NCBI RefSeq assembly: GCF_034259325.1 | Contig: NZ_JAXIVS010000004.1 | Coordinates: 558,001 to 622,000 of the forward strand | Source: Hyalangium ruber | GTDB lineage: Bacteria > Myxococcota > Myxococcia > Myxococcales > Myxococcaceae | Direction of reading: 5' to 3' | DNA: 64,000 nt | Part shown: positions 17,329-24,807 of the stretch, piece by piece | Position numbering within the stretch: the stretch's first letter is position 1 | Layout of the letters: each line of letters starts with the position of its first letter | The notes under the pieces: model-generated | What the model was told of the DNA's origin: nothing | Database searches by the model: none | The model's input: only the letters and a program-made list of their open reading frames with translations | Position numbers and translations under genes: made by a program

Positions 17329-18654
17329 TCAGGTGCGGCGGTCGAGGATGCCCAGCGCCATCATCGCCACCAGGAACCCGTAGGCCACCTGCTCGGGCCG
17401 GTTGGCGTATGCCAGGAGCTCCGCCACCGTCCGGTTGCCGTCGATGCGCGGCAACAGCTCCGCCTCCCAGCGCTCCAGCTCCACCTCGTTGAGCTGGTAG
17501 GCCGGCGCCACCGCCGGAATCAGCCGATCCTCCGGCTGCAGCAGCCGACGCAGGCGCTCCGGCTTGTAGAGCTTCTTCACCCCGCGGACGATCAGGTTCG
17601 CCGGGTGCAGGTCCAGCTTGATGGACTCCGTGGAGGCCTTCTCCTTGAAGCTCATCACGTAGGTGCCGTCCTCCCACGAGAAGAGCGAGTAGATGATCGC
17701 CTTCACCTGCTGGCCCACGTAGTACAGCCGCTCCGTGTCCTTGAGCAGGCCGCGCTCCACCAGCACGTCGCCCGTGCGCCGGTTCGTCTTGTTCGCCACC
17801 GTCGCCGCGTCCTGCAACTGCTCGGGCCGAATCTTCCCCACTCGCACCAGGAACTGGCCGAAGCGGTCCGCCAGCAGGTTCGACAGCGCGAACACCGGCG
17901 TGCCGTGCTCGAAGTACACCACCTTCTTCACCTTGCCCCGCTGCACGCCCAGCTCGCCCGTCTCGCGCGACAGGTAGAAGGCCGTAATCAGCGCCGGCAG
18001 GTTGTCCTTCAGCTCGCCCCGGCGCATGCCCGGCCCGCCCGCTCCCGCCGGCACCGGATCCGGCGGCCGCCCCGGCTGCGGCGGACGCACCTGCGTCACC
18101 GGCGCCTTCTGCATGGGGTTGGCCGTAAGGTTGGCGCCACGAATCTCCGCCGAGAGGTTGCCGCCGCCCGTCACCTTGATGCGGCCGGTGAGCTCCATCG
18201 CGTCCTGCGGCCCCTCCTCCTCCACGTCGATGTCCAGCTCCACCTCGAACGCGTCCTGCATCGAGGCCACTGGCACCGCCTTCTTCTCCGGCGGCACCAG
18301 CTTGCCCACCGCCTCCAGCAGCTTCTGCGCCTCGAAGGGCTTCTCGAAGTAACCCGCCGCCGAGTACTTCTGCCGGGCCTCCAGCGCGTGCTTGCCGCCC
18401 TTGAACACCCCGGTGATGAAGAGCAACGGCAGTGCGGGCTGCTCTTTACGCAGGGTATCAGCCAGGTGGTAGCCCATCATGTCGGGCAGGAGGATGTCGA
18501 TGACGGCCGCGGCCGGGGGCTGCGTCCGCCCCAGCTCGATCGCCTGCTTGCCGCGGCTGGCGCCGCTCACCTCGTAGCCCGCATCCTCGAAGAGCTGTGT
18601 GAGAAGGGAGAGGAGCTCCGGGTTGTCGTCCACGACGAGGATTCGAGGGGCCAT
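17329..18654 (-). CDS. Response regulator with DUF4388 domain
   Basis: 441 residues. The N-terminal 120 residues are a CheY-like receiver: ILVVDDNPELLSLL with the acidic pair, VIDILLPDMMGY with the phospho-acceptor Asp, FITGVF and YFEKPF with the conserved Lys. A low-complexity linker (residues about 125-205, Pro/Gly rich) leads to a DUF4388 region from about 210 (GELKDNLPALITAFYLSRETGELGVQRG, VYFEHGTPVFALSNLLADRFG). DUF4388 proteins are frequent in myxobacteria and some affect motility or polarity. There is no DNA-binding domain, so output is probably protein-protein contact. No partner kinase is adjacent. Confidence 0.85.
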   Translation of the reverse strand: MAPRILVVDDNPELLSLLTQLFEDAGYEVSGASRGKQAIELGRTQPPAAAVIDILLPDMMGYHLADTLRKEQPALPLLFITGVFKGGKHALEARQKYSAAGYFEKPFEAQKLLEAVGKLVPPEKKAVPVASMQDAFEVELDIDVEEEGPQDAMELTGRIKVTGGGNLSAEIRGANLTANPMQKAPVTQVRPPQPGRPPDPVPAGAGGPGMRRGELKDNLPALITAFYLSRETGELGVQRGKVKKVVYFEHGTPVFALSNLLADRFGQFLVRVGKIRPEQLQDAATVANKTNRRTGDVLVERGLLKDTERLYYVGQQVKAIIYSLFSWEDGTYVMSFKEKASTESIKLDLHPANLIVRGVKKLYKPERLRRLLQPEDRLIPAVAPAYQLNEVELERWEAELLPRIDGNRTVAELLAYANRPEQVAYGFLVAMMALGILDRRT

Positions 18655-18664
18655 CGAGGGCCCT

Positions 18665-18670
18665 AACCTA
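18665..18670 (-). promoter_or_regulatory. Possible -10 hexamer for the receiver-DUF4388 gene
   Basis: On the minus strand TAGGTT lies 10 nt before the ATG at 18654. The segment from TAGGTT to the start codon is nearly the same as that before the divergent gene at 18756. Confidence 0.35.
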
Positions 18671-18740
18671 GCAAAACCTCGGGGCCGGGATCAGGAAACT
18701 GTTTGCGCTCCCAAAGGGTGCATCCCGGCCGCCGGAAAGA

Positions 18741-18746
18741 TAGGTT
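18741..18746 (+). promoter_or_regulatory. Possible -10 hexamer for the small anchored protein gene
   Basis: TAGGTT lies 9 nt before the GTG at 18756. The following bases (GGCGCCCTC) resemble AGGGCCCTCG in front of the divergent response regulator start. Neither spacer has a good Shine-Dalgarno sequence. Confidence 0.35.
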
Positions 18747-18755
18747 GGCGCCCTC

Positions 18756-19130
18756 GTGAACCGTCTCCTCCCGCATCCCCGCCTACTCGCCTGCCTGCTG
18801 CTCCTGGGGCTTGGAGTGCCAACTTCTGGCCACGCCCAGGAGACTCCCGAGGAGGATGGAGGTGTCACGGTCCCCGCGCCGGACGCCTCGGTGGGTGAGG
18901 GTGGCGCCGATCGCGACAACCCGGAGGGTGAGGACGGGGTGGGCCGCGTCGTCACCGACTGCCACAGCACCGCCGACTGCTCTCCCCGCTTCGCCTGCAC
19001 CCAGGGCAAGTGCAAGTACAGCGGCATCCGCGAGGCGGAGCGCGTGGGGTGCCTGCTGGGGCCCGAGGCGGCGGTGATGCTCGTGGGCCTCGGGCTGGTG
19101 GTGGTCACCTGGAGACGGAGGCAGGGGTGA
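18756..19130 (+). CDS. Small secreted Cys-rich protein with C-terminal membrane anchor
   Basis: 124 residues. A signal peptide (LLACLLLLGLGVPTSGHAQ) is followed by an acidic, Gly-rich linker and a compact Cys motif, DCHSTADCSPRFACTQGKC, of the type seen in many myxobacterial extracellular proteins. The C-terminus is a single Cys, a hydrophobic helix (EAAVMLVGLGLVVVTW) and RRR, a layout resembling MYXO-CTERM sorting tails, although not a close match. The protein should be anchored at the cell surface. The TGA overlaps the GTG of the next gene (GTGA), implying translational coupling to the methyltransferase. Confidence 0.72.
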   Translation: MNRLLPHPRLLACLLLLGLGVPTSGHAQETPEEDGGVTVPAPDASVGEGGADRDNPEGEDGVGRVVTDCHSTADCSPRFACTQGKCKYSGIREAERVGCLLGPEAAVMLVGLGLVVVTWRRRQG

Positions 19131-20167
19131 GGCTGGGCTTCAAGGCGGACAGCCTGCTGGAGCGCGTGGCGGACTTTCTGAACCTGGCGCCGCGCCCGGT
19201 GGTGCAGGCCTTCTTCGGGATGATGGCGGCGCGCACGTTGATGGCGGGCGTGCGGCTGGGGGTGTACACGGCGCTCACCGAGGGGCCCGCCACCTCCGAG
19301 GCCCTGGCCGAGCGGCTGAAGCTCTCGCCCGAGGGCACGCGCGCGCTGCTGGAGGCGCTGATCTCCTGCGAGGTGGTGACGCGCAAGCGCGGCCGCTACT
19401 CCCTGGACGAGCGGGCCCAGCGCTGGTTGGACCCGCGCTCCTCCCAGTACATGGGCGCCTTCCTGGAGTTCAACTACGCCCAGTGGGACTGGTGGAGCCA
19501 GTTGGAGAACGTGGTGCGCACCGGCAAGTCGGTGGACATCCACGACTTCGCCCCGGAGGACCCACGCTGGAAGGACTACATCCACGCCATGCACCAGCTG
19601 GCGCGGCTGGCGGCGCCGGAGGTGGCGGGCGCCATCTCCCTGCCCCGAGGCGCGCGGCACGTGCTGGACCTGGGCGGGGCCCATGGCTGGTTCTCCGCCG
19701 AGCTGTGTCAGCGCAACAAGGGGCTGAAGGCCACGGTGCTGGACCTGGAGGGCAGCGCGCGCGTGGGGCGGGAGATCATCGCCGCCGCGGGGCTGACGCA
19801 CGTGGTGACGCACCGCGAGGGCAACATCCTCACCTCCGAGCTGGGCGGCCCGTACGACGCGGTGCTCGTGTTCCAGGTGCTCCACCACCTGTCGCCCGCG
19901 CAGAACGTGGCGCTGCTGCGCCGGGTGCGCGCCGCGCTGGCCCCCAAGGGCACGCTCGCCGTGCTGGAGTACCTGCGCGAGGACACCGAGGCTCCGCCCT
20001 CCACCGCGGCCCTCATCGGCCTGCACTACTTCCTCACCTCGAAGGCGGCCGCGTACAGCTCCGCCGAGGTGGAGGGCTTCATGGAGGACGCCGGCTTCCG
20101 CATCACCAAGACCCAGACGGTGCGCCACCTGCCGCTGCAGACGCTCATCCTCGCCCGCCCCGAGTGA
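19127..20167 (+). CDS. Class I SAM-dependent O-methyltransferase with dimerisation domain
   Basis: 346 residues from the GTG overlapping the upstream stop. Residues about 20-95 form the winged-helix dimerisation domain typical of plant-COMT-like and polyketide O-methyltransferases (VRLGVYTALTEGPATSEALAERL). The catalytic Rossmann domain follows: ARHVLDLGGAHGWFSAELC is motif I, KATVLDLEGSARV contacts SAM ribose, and YDAVLVFQVLHHLSP and GTLAVLEYL are later motifs. It would methylate a hydroxyl on a small aromatic or polyketide molecule; the substrate is unknown. It is followed 91 bp later by the HAD-UbiA gene, which may be a separate unit. Confidence 0.85.
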   Translation: MRLGFKADSLLERVADFLNLAPRPVVQAFFGMMAARTLMAGVRLGVYTALTEGPATSEALAERLKLSPEGTRALLEALISCEVVTRKRGRYSLDERAQRWLDPRSSQYMGAFLEFNYAQWDWWSQLENVVRTGKSVDIHDFAPEDPRWKDYIHAMHQLARLAAPEVAGAISLPRGARHVLDLGGAHGWFSAELCQRNKGLKATVLDLEGSARVGREIIAAAGLTHVVTHREGNILTSELGGPYDAVLVFQVLHHLSPAQNVALLRRVRAALAPKGTLAVLEYLREDTEAPPSTAALIGLHYFLTSKAAAYSSAEVEGFMEDAGFRITKTQTVRHLPLQTLILARPE

Positions 20168-20258
20168 GCGCGCCCGCTCGGCCCCCGAACGACCCACGGC
20201 CCGGCGCGAATGGGCCGCCCGCCCTGCTCTCCCTGCGTTAGCCTCGAGCTCTCTCGCG

Positions 20259-21707
20259 ATGTCCTCCGCTCCCTCCGCCCCCGCTTCGTCTCCGGACGTG
20301 CCGCTCGTCGTGGACCTCGACGGGACGCTGGTGCGCACGGACACGTTGCACGAGAGCCTGCTGGTGCTGCTCAAGCGCAACCCGCTGCTGCTGGTGCTGG
20401 CGGCGCTGTGGCTGCTCAAGGGCAAGGCGGCCTTCAAGGCGGAGGTGGGCCGGCGGGTGCAGCTGGACGCCGCGCGCCTGCCCTACAGCGAGCCGCTGCG
20501 GGCCTTCCTCACCGAGGAGAAGGCACGGGGGCGCAAGCTGGTGCTGGCCACCGCGGCGGACCAGAGCATCGCCGAGGCCGTGGCCGCGCACCTGGGCCTG
20601 TTCTCCGAGGTGTACGCCAGCGACGGGCGGGTGAACCTCTCCGGCGCGCGCAAGCTGGAGCGGCTCAAGCAGGCCCACCCCGAGTTCGACTACGCGGGCG
20701 ATGGCGAGGTGGACTTGGCGCTGTGGCGCGAGGCCCGGCGGGCGCTGGTGGTGCATGGCTCGGCGGGGCTGCAGCGCAAGGTGCGCGCGCTGGGCCGTGG
20801 CGAGGTGCGCGTGTTCGAGGCGTCCTCCACGGGCGTGCGCACGTGGGTGAAGGCGCTGCGGGTCCACCAGTGGGCCAAGAACATCCTCGTCTTCGTGCCG
20901 CTGATGGCGGCGCACAAGGGCGCCAACCTGGGGCTGCTCGTGCAGGCGGTGCTGGGCTTCGCGGCCTTCAGCCTGTGCGCCTCCAGCGTGTACGTGCTCA
21001 ACGACTTGCTGGACCTGGACTCGGACCGGCGGCACCCGACCAAGCGCCGGCGCCCCTTCGCCTCGGGAGACCTGCCGGTGCGGGCGGGGGCGGTGCTCGC
21101 CCCGGTGCTGCTGGTGGCCGGCTTCGCGGTGGCGCTGCTCCTGCTGCCGCTGCCCTTCACCGCGCTGCTCGCCACCTACTACGTGGCGACGCTGGCGTAC
21201 TCGATGCACCTCAAGCAGGTGATGGTGCTCGATGTGCTGGTGCTCGCGGGCCTGTACACGGTGCGCATCTTCGGCGGCTCGCTGGCCACGGGGGTGCCCA
21301 CCTCGAGCTGGCTGTTCACCTTCTCCATGTTCCTGTTCCTGTCGCTGGCGCTGGTGAAGCGGCTGTCCGAGCTGCGGGGCCTGCGGGCCTCCAACGAGGA
21401 GGCGACACCGGGCCGGGGCTACCTGGCCAGCGACTACGAGCAGCTCTCCAGCCTGGGCGTGGCGGCCGGCTACATCTCCGTGCTGGTGCTGGCCTTCTAC
21501 ATCACGAGCAAGGACGTGACGGCGCTCTACGGCCACCCCGAGCGGCTGTGGCTGCTGTGCCCGGTGATGCTGTACTGGGTGAGCCGGGTGTGGCTGCTGG
21601 CGCACCGCGGGCTGGTGAACGAGGATCCGCTCGTCTTTGCGCTGCGGGACAAGGTGAGCTACGCGGTGGGAGCAGCGGCGGTGCTGGTGCTGCTGGCCGC
21701 CACGTGA
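20259..21707 (+). CDS. HAD phosphatase-UbiA phosphoribosyl/prenyltransferase fusion
   Basis: 482 residues. The N-terminal 190 residues are a HAD hydrolase: VDLDGTLVRTD (nucleophile and acid/base Asp), VLATAAD (motif II) and AGDGEVD (motif IV). The remainder has about eight helices of the UbiA family with the metal motif NDLLDLDSDRRHPTKRRRP near residue 247, the form seen in decaprenyl-phosphate 5-phosphoribosyltransferases. The combined protein could attach 5-phosphoribose to a polyprenyl phosphate and then remove the 5-phosphate. That reading is supported by the next two genes, which match DprE1 and DprE2, 10 bp and -4 bp apart. Precise lipid and sugar are not shown by sequence alone. Confidence 0.86.
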   Translation: MSSAPSAPASSPDVPLVVDLDGTLVRTDTLHESLLVLLKRNPLLLVLAALWLLKGKAAFKAEVGRRVQLDAARLPYSEPLRAFLTEEKARGRKLVLATAADQSIAEAVAAHLGLFSEVYASDGRVNLSGARKLERLKQAHPEFDYAGDGEVDLALWREARRALVVHGSAGLQRKVRALGRGEVRVFEASSTGVRTWVKALRVHQWAKNILVFVPLMAAHKGANLGLLVQAVLGFAAFSLCASSVYVLNDLLDLDSDRRHPTKRRRPFASGDLPVRAGAVLAPVLLVAGFAVALLLLPLPFTALLATYYVATLAYSMHLKQVMVLDVLVLAGLYTVRIFGGSLATGVPTSSWLFTFSMFLFLSLALVKRLSELRGLRASNEEATPGRGYLASDYEQLSSLGVAAGYISVLVLAFYITSKDVTALYGHPERLWLLCPVMLYWVSRVWLLAHRGLVNEDPLVFALRDKVSYAVGAAAVLVLLAAT

Positions 21708-21717
21708 GAAGGCCGGG

Positions 21718-23115
21718 ATGAGCGACGCGTTTCAATCCTGGGGGCGCTTCCCGCGCGCCGCGCGGCAGGCAGCGCACCCCATCGTCTGGCAGACGGACCG
21801 GCTGCCCGCCACGAGCGGCACGCTGCTGCCCTACGGCCAGGGCCGCAGCTACGGCGACAGCTGCCTCAACGAGGGCGGCACGCTGCTGACGACCGCCACG
21901 CTGGACCGGCTGCTGGGCTTCGATGCGGCCACCGGCGTGGTGCGCTGCGAGGCGGGCGTCACCCTGGACACGCTGCTGCGGCTGGCGGTTCCTCGGGGCT
22001 GGTTCCTGCCGGTGACTCCGGGCACCAAGTTCGTCAGCGTGGGTGGGGCGATCGCCAACGACGTCCACGGCAAGAACCACCACCGCGCCGGTACCTTCGG
22101 GCGGTATGTGCGGCGCTTCGAGCTGCTGCGCTCGGATGGCAGCCGGCGCGTGTGCTCGCCGGAGGAGAACCCGGACTGGTACGAGGCCACGGTGGGCGGG
22201 CTGGGGCTCACGGGGCTCATCCTCTGGGCCGAGGTGCAGCTTCGGCCCATCCACAACCCCTTCGTCCTCACGGAGACGGTGCCGCTGGAGAACCTGGACG
22301 CGTTCTTCGCCGTGTCCCGCGAGTCGGAGCCGGACCACGAGTTCACCGTGGCGTGGGTGGACAGCCTGGCGCGGGGCCGGAAGGTGGGCCGGGGCCTGTT
22401 CTATCGGGGCAACTTCGCTCCGCCGCAGTTCGACGGGCTGCCCCTGGCCAAGAGCCACCTGAGCCACGGCTCGGGGCTGGCGGTGCCCTTCGACATGCCG
22501 GGCTTCAGCCTCAACCGGCTGTCGGTGGCCGCCTTCAACGCGCTCTACTACCGCGCCAACGTCCTCAAGCGCGGCCAGCGCCTGCAGCACTATGACCCGT
22601 TCTTCTATCCGCTGGATGCGGTCCAGGGATGGAACCGCATCTACGGGCGCGACGGGTTCCTCCAGTTCCAGTGCGTGGTGCCCCACGCCACCGCGCGCGC
22701 CGCGATCCAGGAGATCCTCGAGCGCAGCGCGCGCGAGGTGCCCAGCTTCCTGAACGTGCTGAAGACGTTCGGCGGCGTGCCCTCTCCGGGTTGGCTGTCC
22801 TTCCCCCGGCCCGGAGTGACGCTGGCGCTGGACTTCGCCAACCGGGGCGAGCGCACCTGGCGGCTGGTGGCGGAGCTGGACCGCATCACCCGCGAAGCCG
22901 GCGGCGCGGTGTACCCGGCGAAGGACGCGCGGATGAGCGCGGAGAGCTTCGCGACGTACTTCCCACAGCTCGAGCGCTTCAAGGCGTACGTGGACCCCGC
23001 CTTCTCCTCTTCCTTCTGGCGCCGGGTGACGGTGGCGCCCGCGGTGCAACCCGCTGCGCTTCCGCTACAGGAGGGTGCCCCGCTGCCCGCGGTCCCTCTG
23101 AGATCCTCCCTATGA
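21718..23115 (+). CDS. DprE1-like FAD-dependent polyprenylphosphoryl-ribose 2-oxidase
   Basis: 465 residues, similar to DprE1. The FAD-binding segments are clear: YGQGRSYGDSCLNEGG near 40, and GGAIANDVHGKNHHRAG near 104. The C-terminal half carries FLNVLKTFGG and AKDARMSAESFATYFPQLERFK, which align with the DprE1 substrate domain. In this family the enzyme oxidises C2 of the lipid-linked ribose to a keto intermediate. Where mycobacterial DprE1 has the benzothiazinone-reactive cysteine (ICVDF), this protein reads LALDF, so Ala seems to replace it. Alternative: another VAO-type oxidase such as a gulonolactone or sterol oxidase, less likely given the neighbours. Confidence 0.85.
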   Translation: MSDAFQSWGRFPRAARQAAHPIVWQTDRLPATSGTLLPYGQGRSYGDSCLNEGGTLLTTATLDRLLGFDAATGVVRCEAGVTLDTLLRLAVPRGWFLPVTPGTKFVSVGGAIANDVHGKNHHRAGTFGRYVRRFELLRSDGSRRVCSPEENPDWYEATVGGLGLTGLILWAEVQLRPIHNPFVLTETVPLENLDAFFAVSRESEPDHEFTVAWVDSLARGRKVGRGLFYRGNFAPPQFDGLPLAKSHLSHGSGLAVPFDMPGFSLNRLSVAAFNALYYRANVLKRGQRLQHYDPFFYPLDAVQGWNRIYGRDGFLQFQCVVPHATARAAIQEILERSAREVPSFLNVLKTFGGVPSPGWLSFPRPGVTLALDFANRGERTWRLVAELDRITREAGGAVYPAKDARMSAESFATYFPQLERFKAYVDPAFSSSFWRRVTVAPAVQPAALPLQEGAPLPAVPLRSSL

Positions 23116-23849
23116 AGAAGGTCCTCGTCCTCGGCGCCACGAGCGCCATTGCCCAATCCACGGTGCGGCTGCTCGCCGCGCGTGGGGCCTCGCTGTACCT
23201 CGTGGGCCGCAACGCCACGAACCTGGACGCGGTGGCGAAGGACGCGGCCACGCGCGGCGCCGCCAAGGTGGAGCAGCAGGCGCTAGACCTCAACGACACC
23301 GCCGCGCACGAGGCGCTGGTGGAGCGCGCGACCCAGGCCCTCGGAGGACTGGACGGGGCGCTCATCGCGCACGGCGTGCTCGGAGACCAGAAGGCATGCG
23401 AGCGCTCCTGGGTGGACGCCGAGCAGGTGCTGCGCACCAACTTCCTGAGCGCGGCCTCGCTGCTGACGGTGCTGGCCAACCGCTTCGAGGCGCAGAAGGC
23501 GGGCACGCTGGTGGTCATCTCCTCGGTGGCGGGAGACCGCGGCCGGCAGAGCAACTACGTGTACGGCGCCTCCAAGGGTGCGCTGAATGTCTTCCTCCAA
23601 GGGCTGCGCAACCGGCTGGCGCCCTCGGGGGTGGCGGTGGTGACGGTGAAGCCGGGCTTCGTGGACACGCCGATGACGGCGCACCTGCCGAAGAACAAGC
23701 TGTTCGCCTCACCGGACAAGGTGGCCCGGGGAATCCTCCGGGCGGCGGATGGGCGCAAGAACGAGGTCTACGTCCCAGGCATCTGGGCGCTCATCATGCT
23801 CATCATCCGCTCCATCCCCGAGGGCATCTTCAAGCGGCTGAAGCTGTGA
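23112..23849 (+). CDS. DprE2-like short-chain dehydrogenase
   Basis: 245 residues. The start ATG at 23112 overlaps the upstream TGA (ATGA); the longer in-frame extension from 22629 lies inside the upstream gene and is rejected. It is a classical SDR: GATSAIAQS as the nucleotide loop, LDLNDTAAH, NFLSAASLL, VISSVAGDRG, and the catalytic pair in YGASK. DprE2-type enzymes reduce the 2-keto intermediate with NADH to give the arabino epimer. The C-terminal amphipathic stretch (IWALIMLIIRSIPEGIFKRLKL) suggests membrane association with the partner enzymes. Confidence 0.84.
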   Translation: MKKVLVLGATSAIAQSTVRLLAARGASLYLVGRNATNLDAVAKDAATRGAAKVEQQALDLNDTAAHEALVERATQALGGLDGALIAHGVLGDQKACERSWVDAEQVLRTNFLSAASLLTVLANRFEAQKAGTLVVISSVAGDRGRQSNYVYGASKGALNVFLQGLRNRLAPSGVAVVTVKPGFVDTPMTAHLPKNKLFASPDKVARGILRAADGRKNEVYVPGIWALIMLIIRSIPEGIFKRLKL

Positions 23850-23876
23850 CGCCCAGAGAGCCTCCTAACCTGGGTA

Positions 23877-23900
23877 AACCTGTCCGACATCAGACAGGTT
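23877..23900. terminator. Hairpin after the DprE2-like gene
   Basis: AACCTGTC and GACAGGTT form a perfect 8-bp inverted repeat with an 8-nt loop (cgacatca), 28 bp after the stop codon. There is no T-run behind it, so it could be a Rho-independent-like terminator or a repressor operator. Confidence 0.45.
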
Positions 23901-23918
23901 GGGCGGCAGCGCCGCTGG

Positions 23919-24053
23919 GTGGCCTCGGAAGTACGACTCGGAGCCAACCTGGCGCTGCGCTGTCTTCAGGACTTGGCGGGCGGCTATGCACATGAGAAGC
24001 GGCGGTCCTCTCTCGGGAGTTGGGCCGTCACTCACTTACCTGAAGGGGATTAG
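23919..24053 (+). other. Possible 44-residue ORF or gene remnant
   Basis: In the 245-bp gap between the DprE2-like gene and the Uma2 gene one frame reads through with protein-like composition: SEVRLGANLALRCLQDLAGGY, then HEKRRSSLGSWAVTHLPEGD and TAG. The frame stays open upstream of the GTG into the hairpin region, so this may be the tail of a decayed gene. No ribosome-binding site and no family match. Low confidence. Confidence 0.2.
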
Positions 24054-24094
24054 GCTCGCTTGCAAAGCGCCGCAGGTGCCTCCACACTTACCAC

Positions 24095-24676
24095 GTGGTC
24101 TACGGCGCACAGAACCTACAAGGTCCTGCCACTCTGGCTGACATCGAAGCCCTTCCCGAAACCATCAGAGGGGAGATCATCGATGGAACCCTCTACATCC
24201 ATCCTCTGCCAGATCCGAGGCACGGCTATGTTGTCGGTGCTCTTCTCGCAGCTCTGCGAACCATAGGTCGGTCTCGAACCCTTCCCTCGGAGAGCTGGTG
24301 GATCATCTTCGCGCCCGGCATCCAAGCGAGAGGTTCTCCGGAGTTTGTCCCGGACATTGCAGGCTGGCGCCAAGACCGCTTCCCAGTGCTACCCGAAGAG
24401 CGGTGGACTGAGGCTCCCGACTGGGCCTGCGAGATCCTCTCTCCGACCACGCGCTCTTACGACCAGCGCATCAAGCGCCCCTTCTATGCGCGCATCGGCG
24501 TCCGCCACCTCTGGTACGTCGATCTGGAGGCCCGGACGCTCACTGTCAGCGAGCTGACCGATGGACGCTGGGTCGAGCTGGGCGTGTATGGCGAGGACGA
24601 CGTCATCCGCGCAGCCCCATTCGACGCCATCGAGCTGAAGCTCGGCGAGCTTTGGCCTCCCCTCCGAACGCCCTGA
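24095..24676 (+). CDS. Uma2 family endonuclease (DUF820)
   Basis: 193 residues from GTG 24095. Uma2 proteins have a PD-(D/E)XK nuclease-like fold and occur in many copies in cyanobacteria and myxobacteria; their biological role is unsettled. Visible features: RGEIIDGTLYIHPLPDPRHGYVV near the N-terminus, EFVPDIAGWRQ with the conserved Asp, CEILSPTTRSYDQRIKRPFYARIGVRHLWYVD with the usual Glu and Lys, and a C-terminal beta segment. The DNA here looks less GC-rich and less GC3-biased than the genes around it, which would fit horizontal acquisition. It may be a nuclease, a toxin-like element or a domesticated gene. Confidence 0.83.
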   Translation: MVYGAQNLQGPATLADIEALPETIRGEIIDGTLYIHPLPDPRHGYVVGALLAALRTIGRSRTLPSESWWIIFAPGIQARGSPEFVPDIAGWRQDRFPVLPEERWTEAPDWACEILSPTTRSYDQRIKRPFYARIGVRHLWYVDLEARTLTVSELTDGRWVELGVYGEDDVIRAAPFDAIELKLGELWPPLRTP

Positions 24677-24693
24677 GCAGCCAGGAGAGCGTT

Positions 24694-24715
24694 CCCGCAT
24701 ATATAAGGATGCGGG
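24694..24715. promoter_or_regulatory. Inverted repeat around an AT-rich loop, 5' of the caspase gene
   Basis: CCCGCAT and ATGCGGG are a perfect 7-bp inverted repeat enclosing ATATAAGG. It stands 18 bp after the Uma2 stop and 93 bp before the start of the deacetylase-caspase gene. It may be a terminator for the first or an operator/promoter for the second; the loop is the most AT-rich spot nearby. Confidence 0.35.
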
Positions 24716-24807
24716 CCACGCCCCCTGTGCGCCACCACCACACACTGTGCGACTTGGCGTCCCTGTCGCCACCCGGCATTCTTCGCGGCCGGAGCCCCTT
24801 CCGTCGC

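Noticed and set aside
24095-24676. A phage-defence island around the Uma2 gene
   Set aside because: No restriction, toxin-antitoxin, CRISPR, retron or integrase genes are near; the caspase gene beside it looks like an envelope protein, not a cytoplasmic defence effector.
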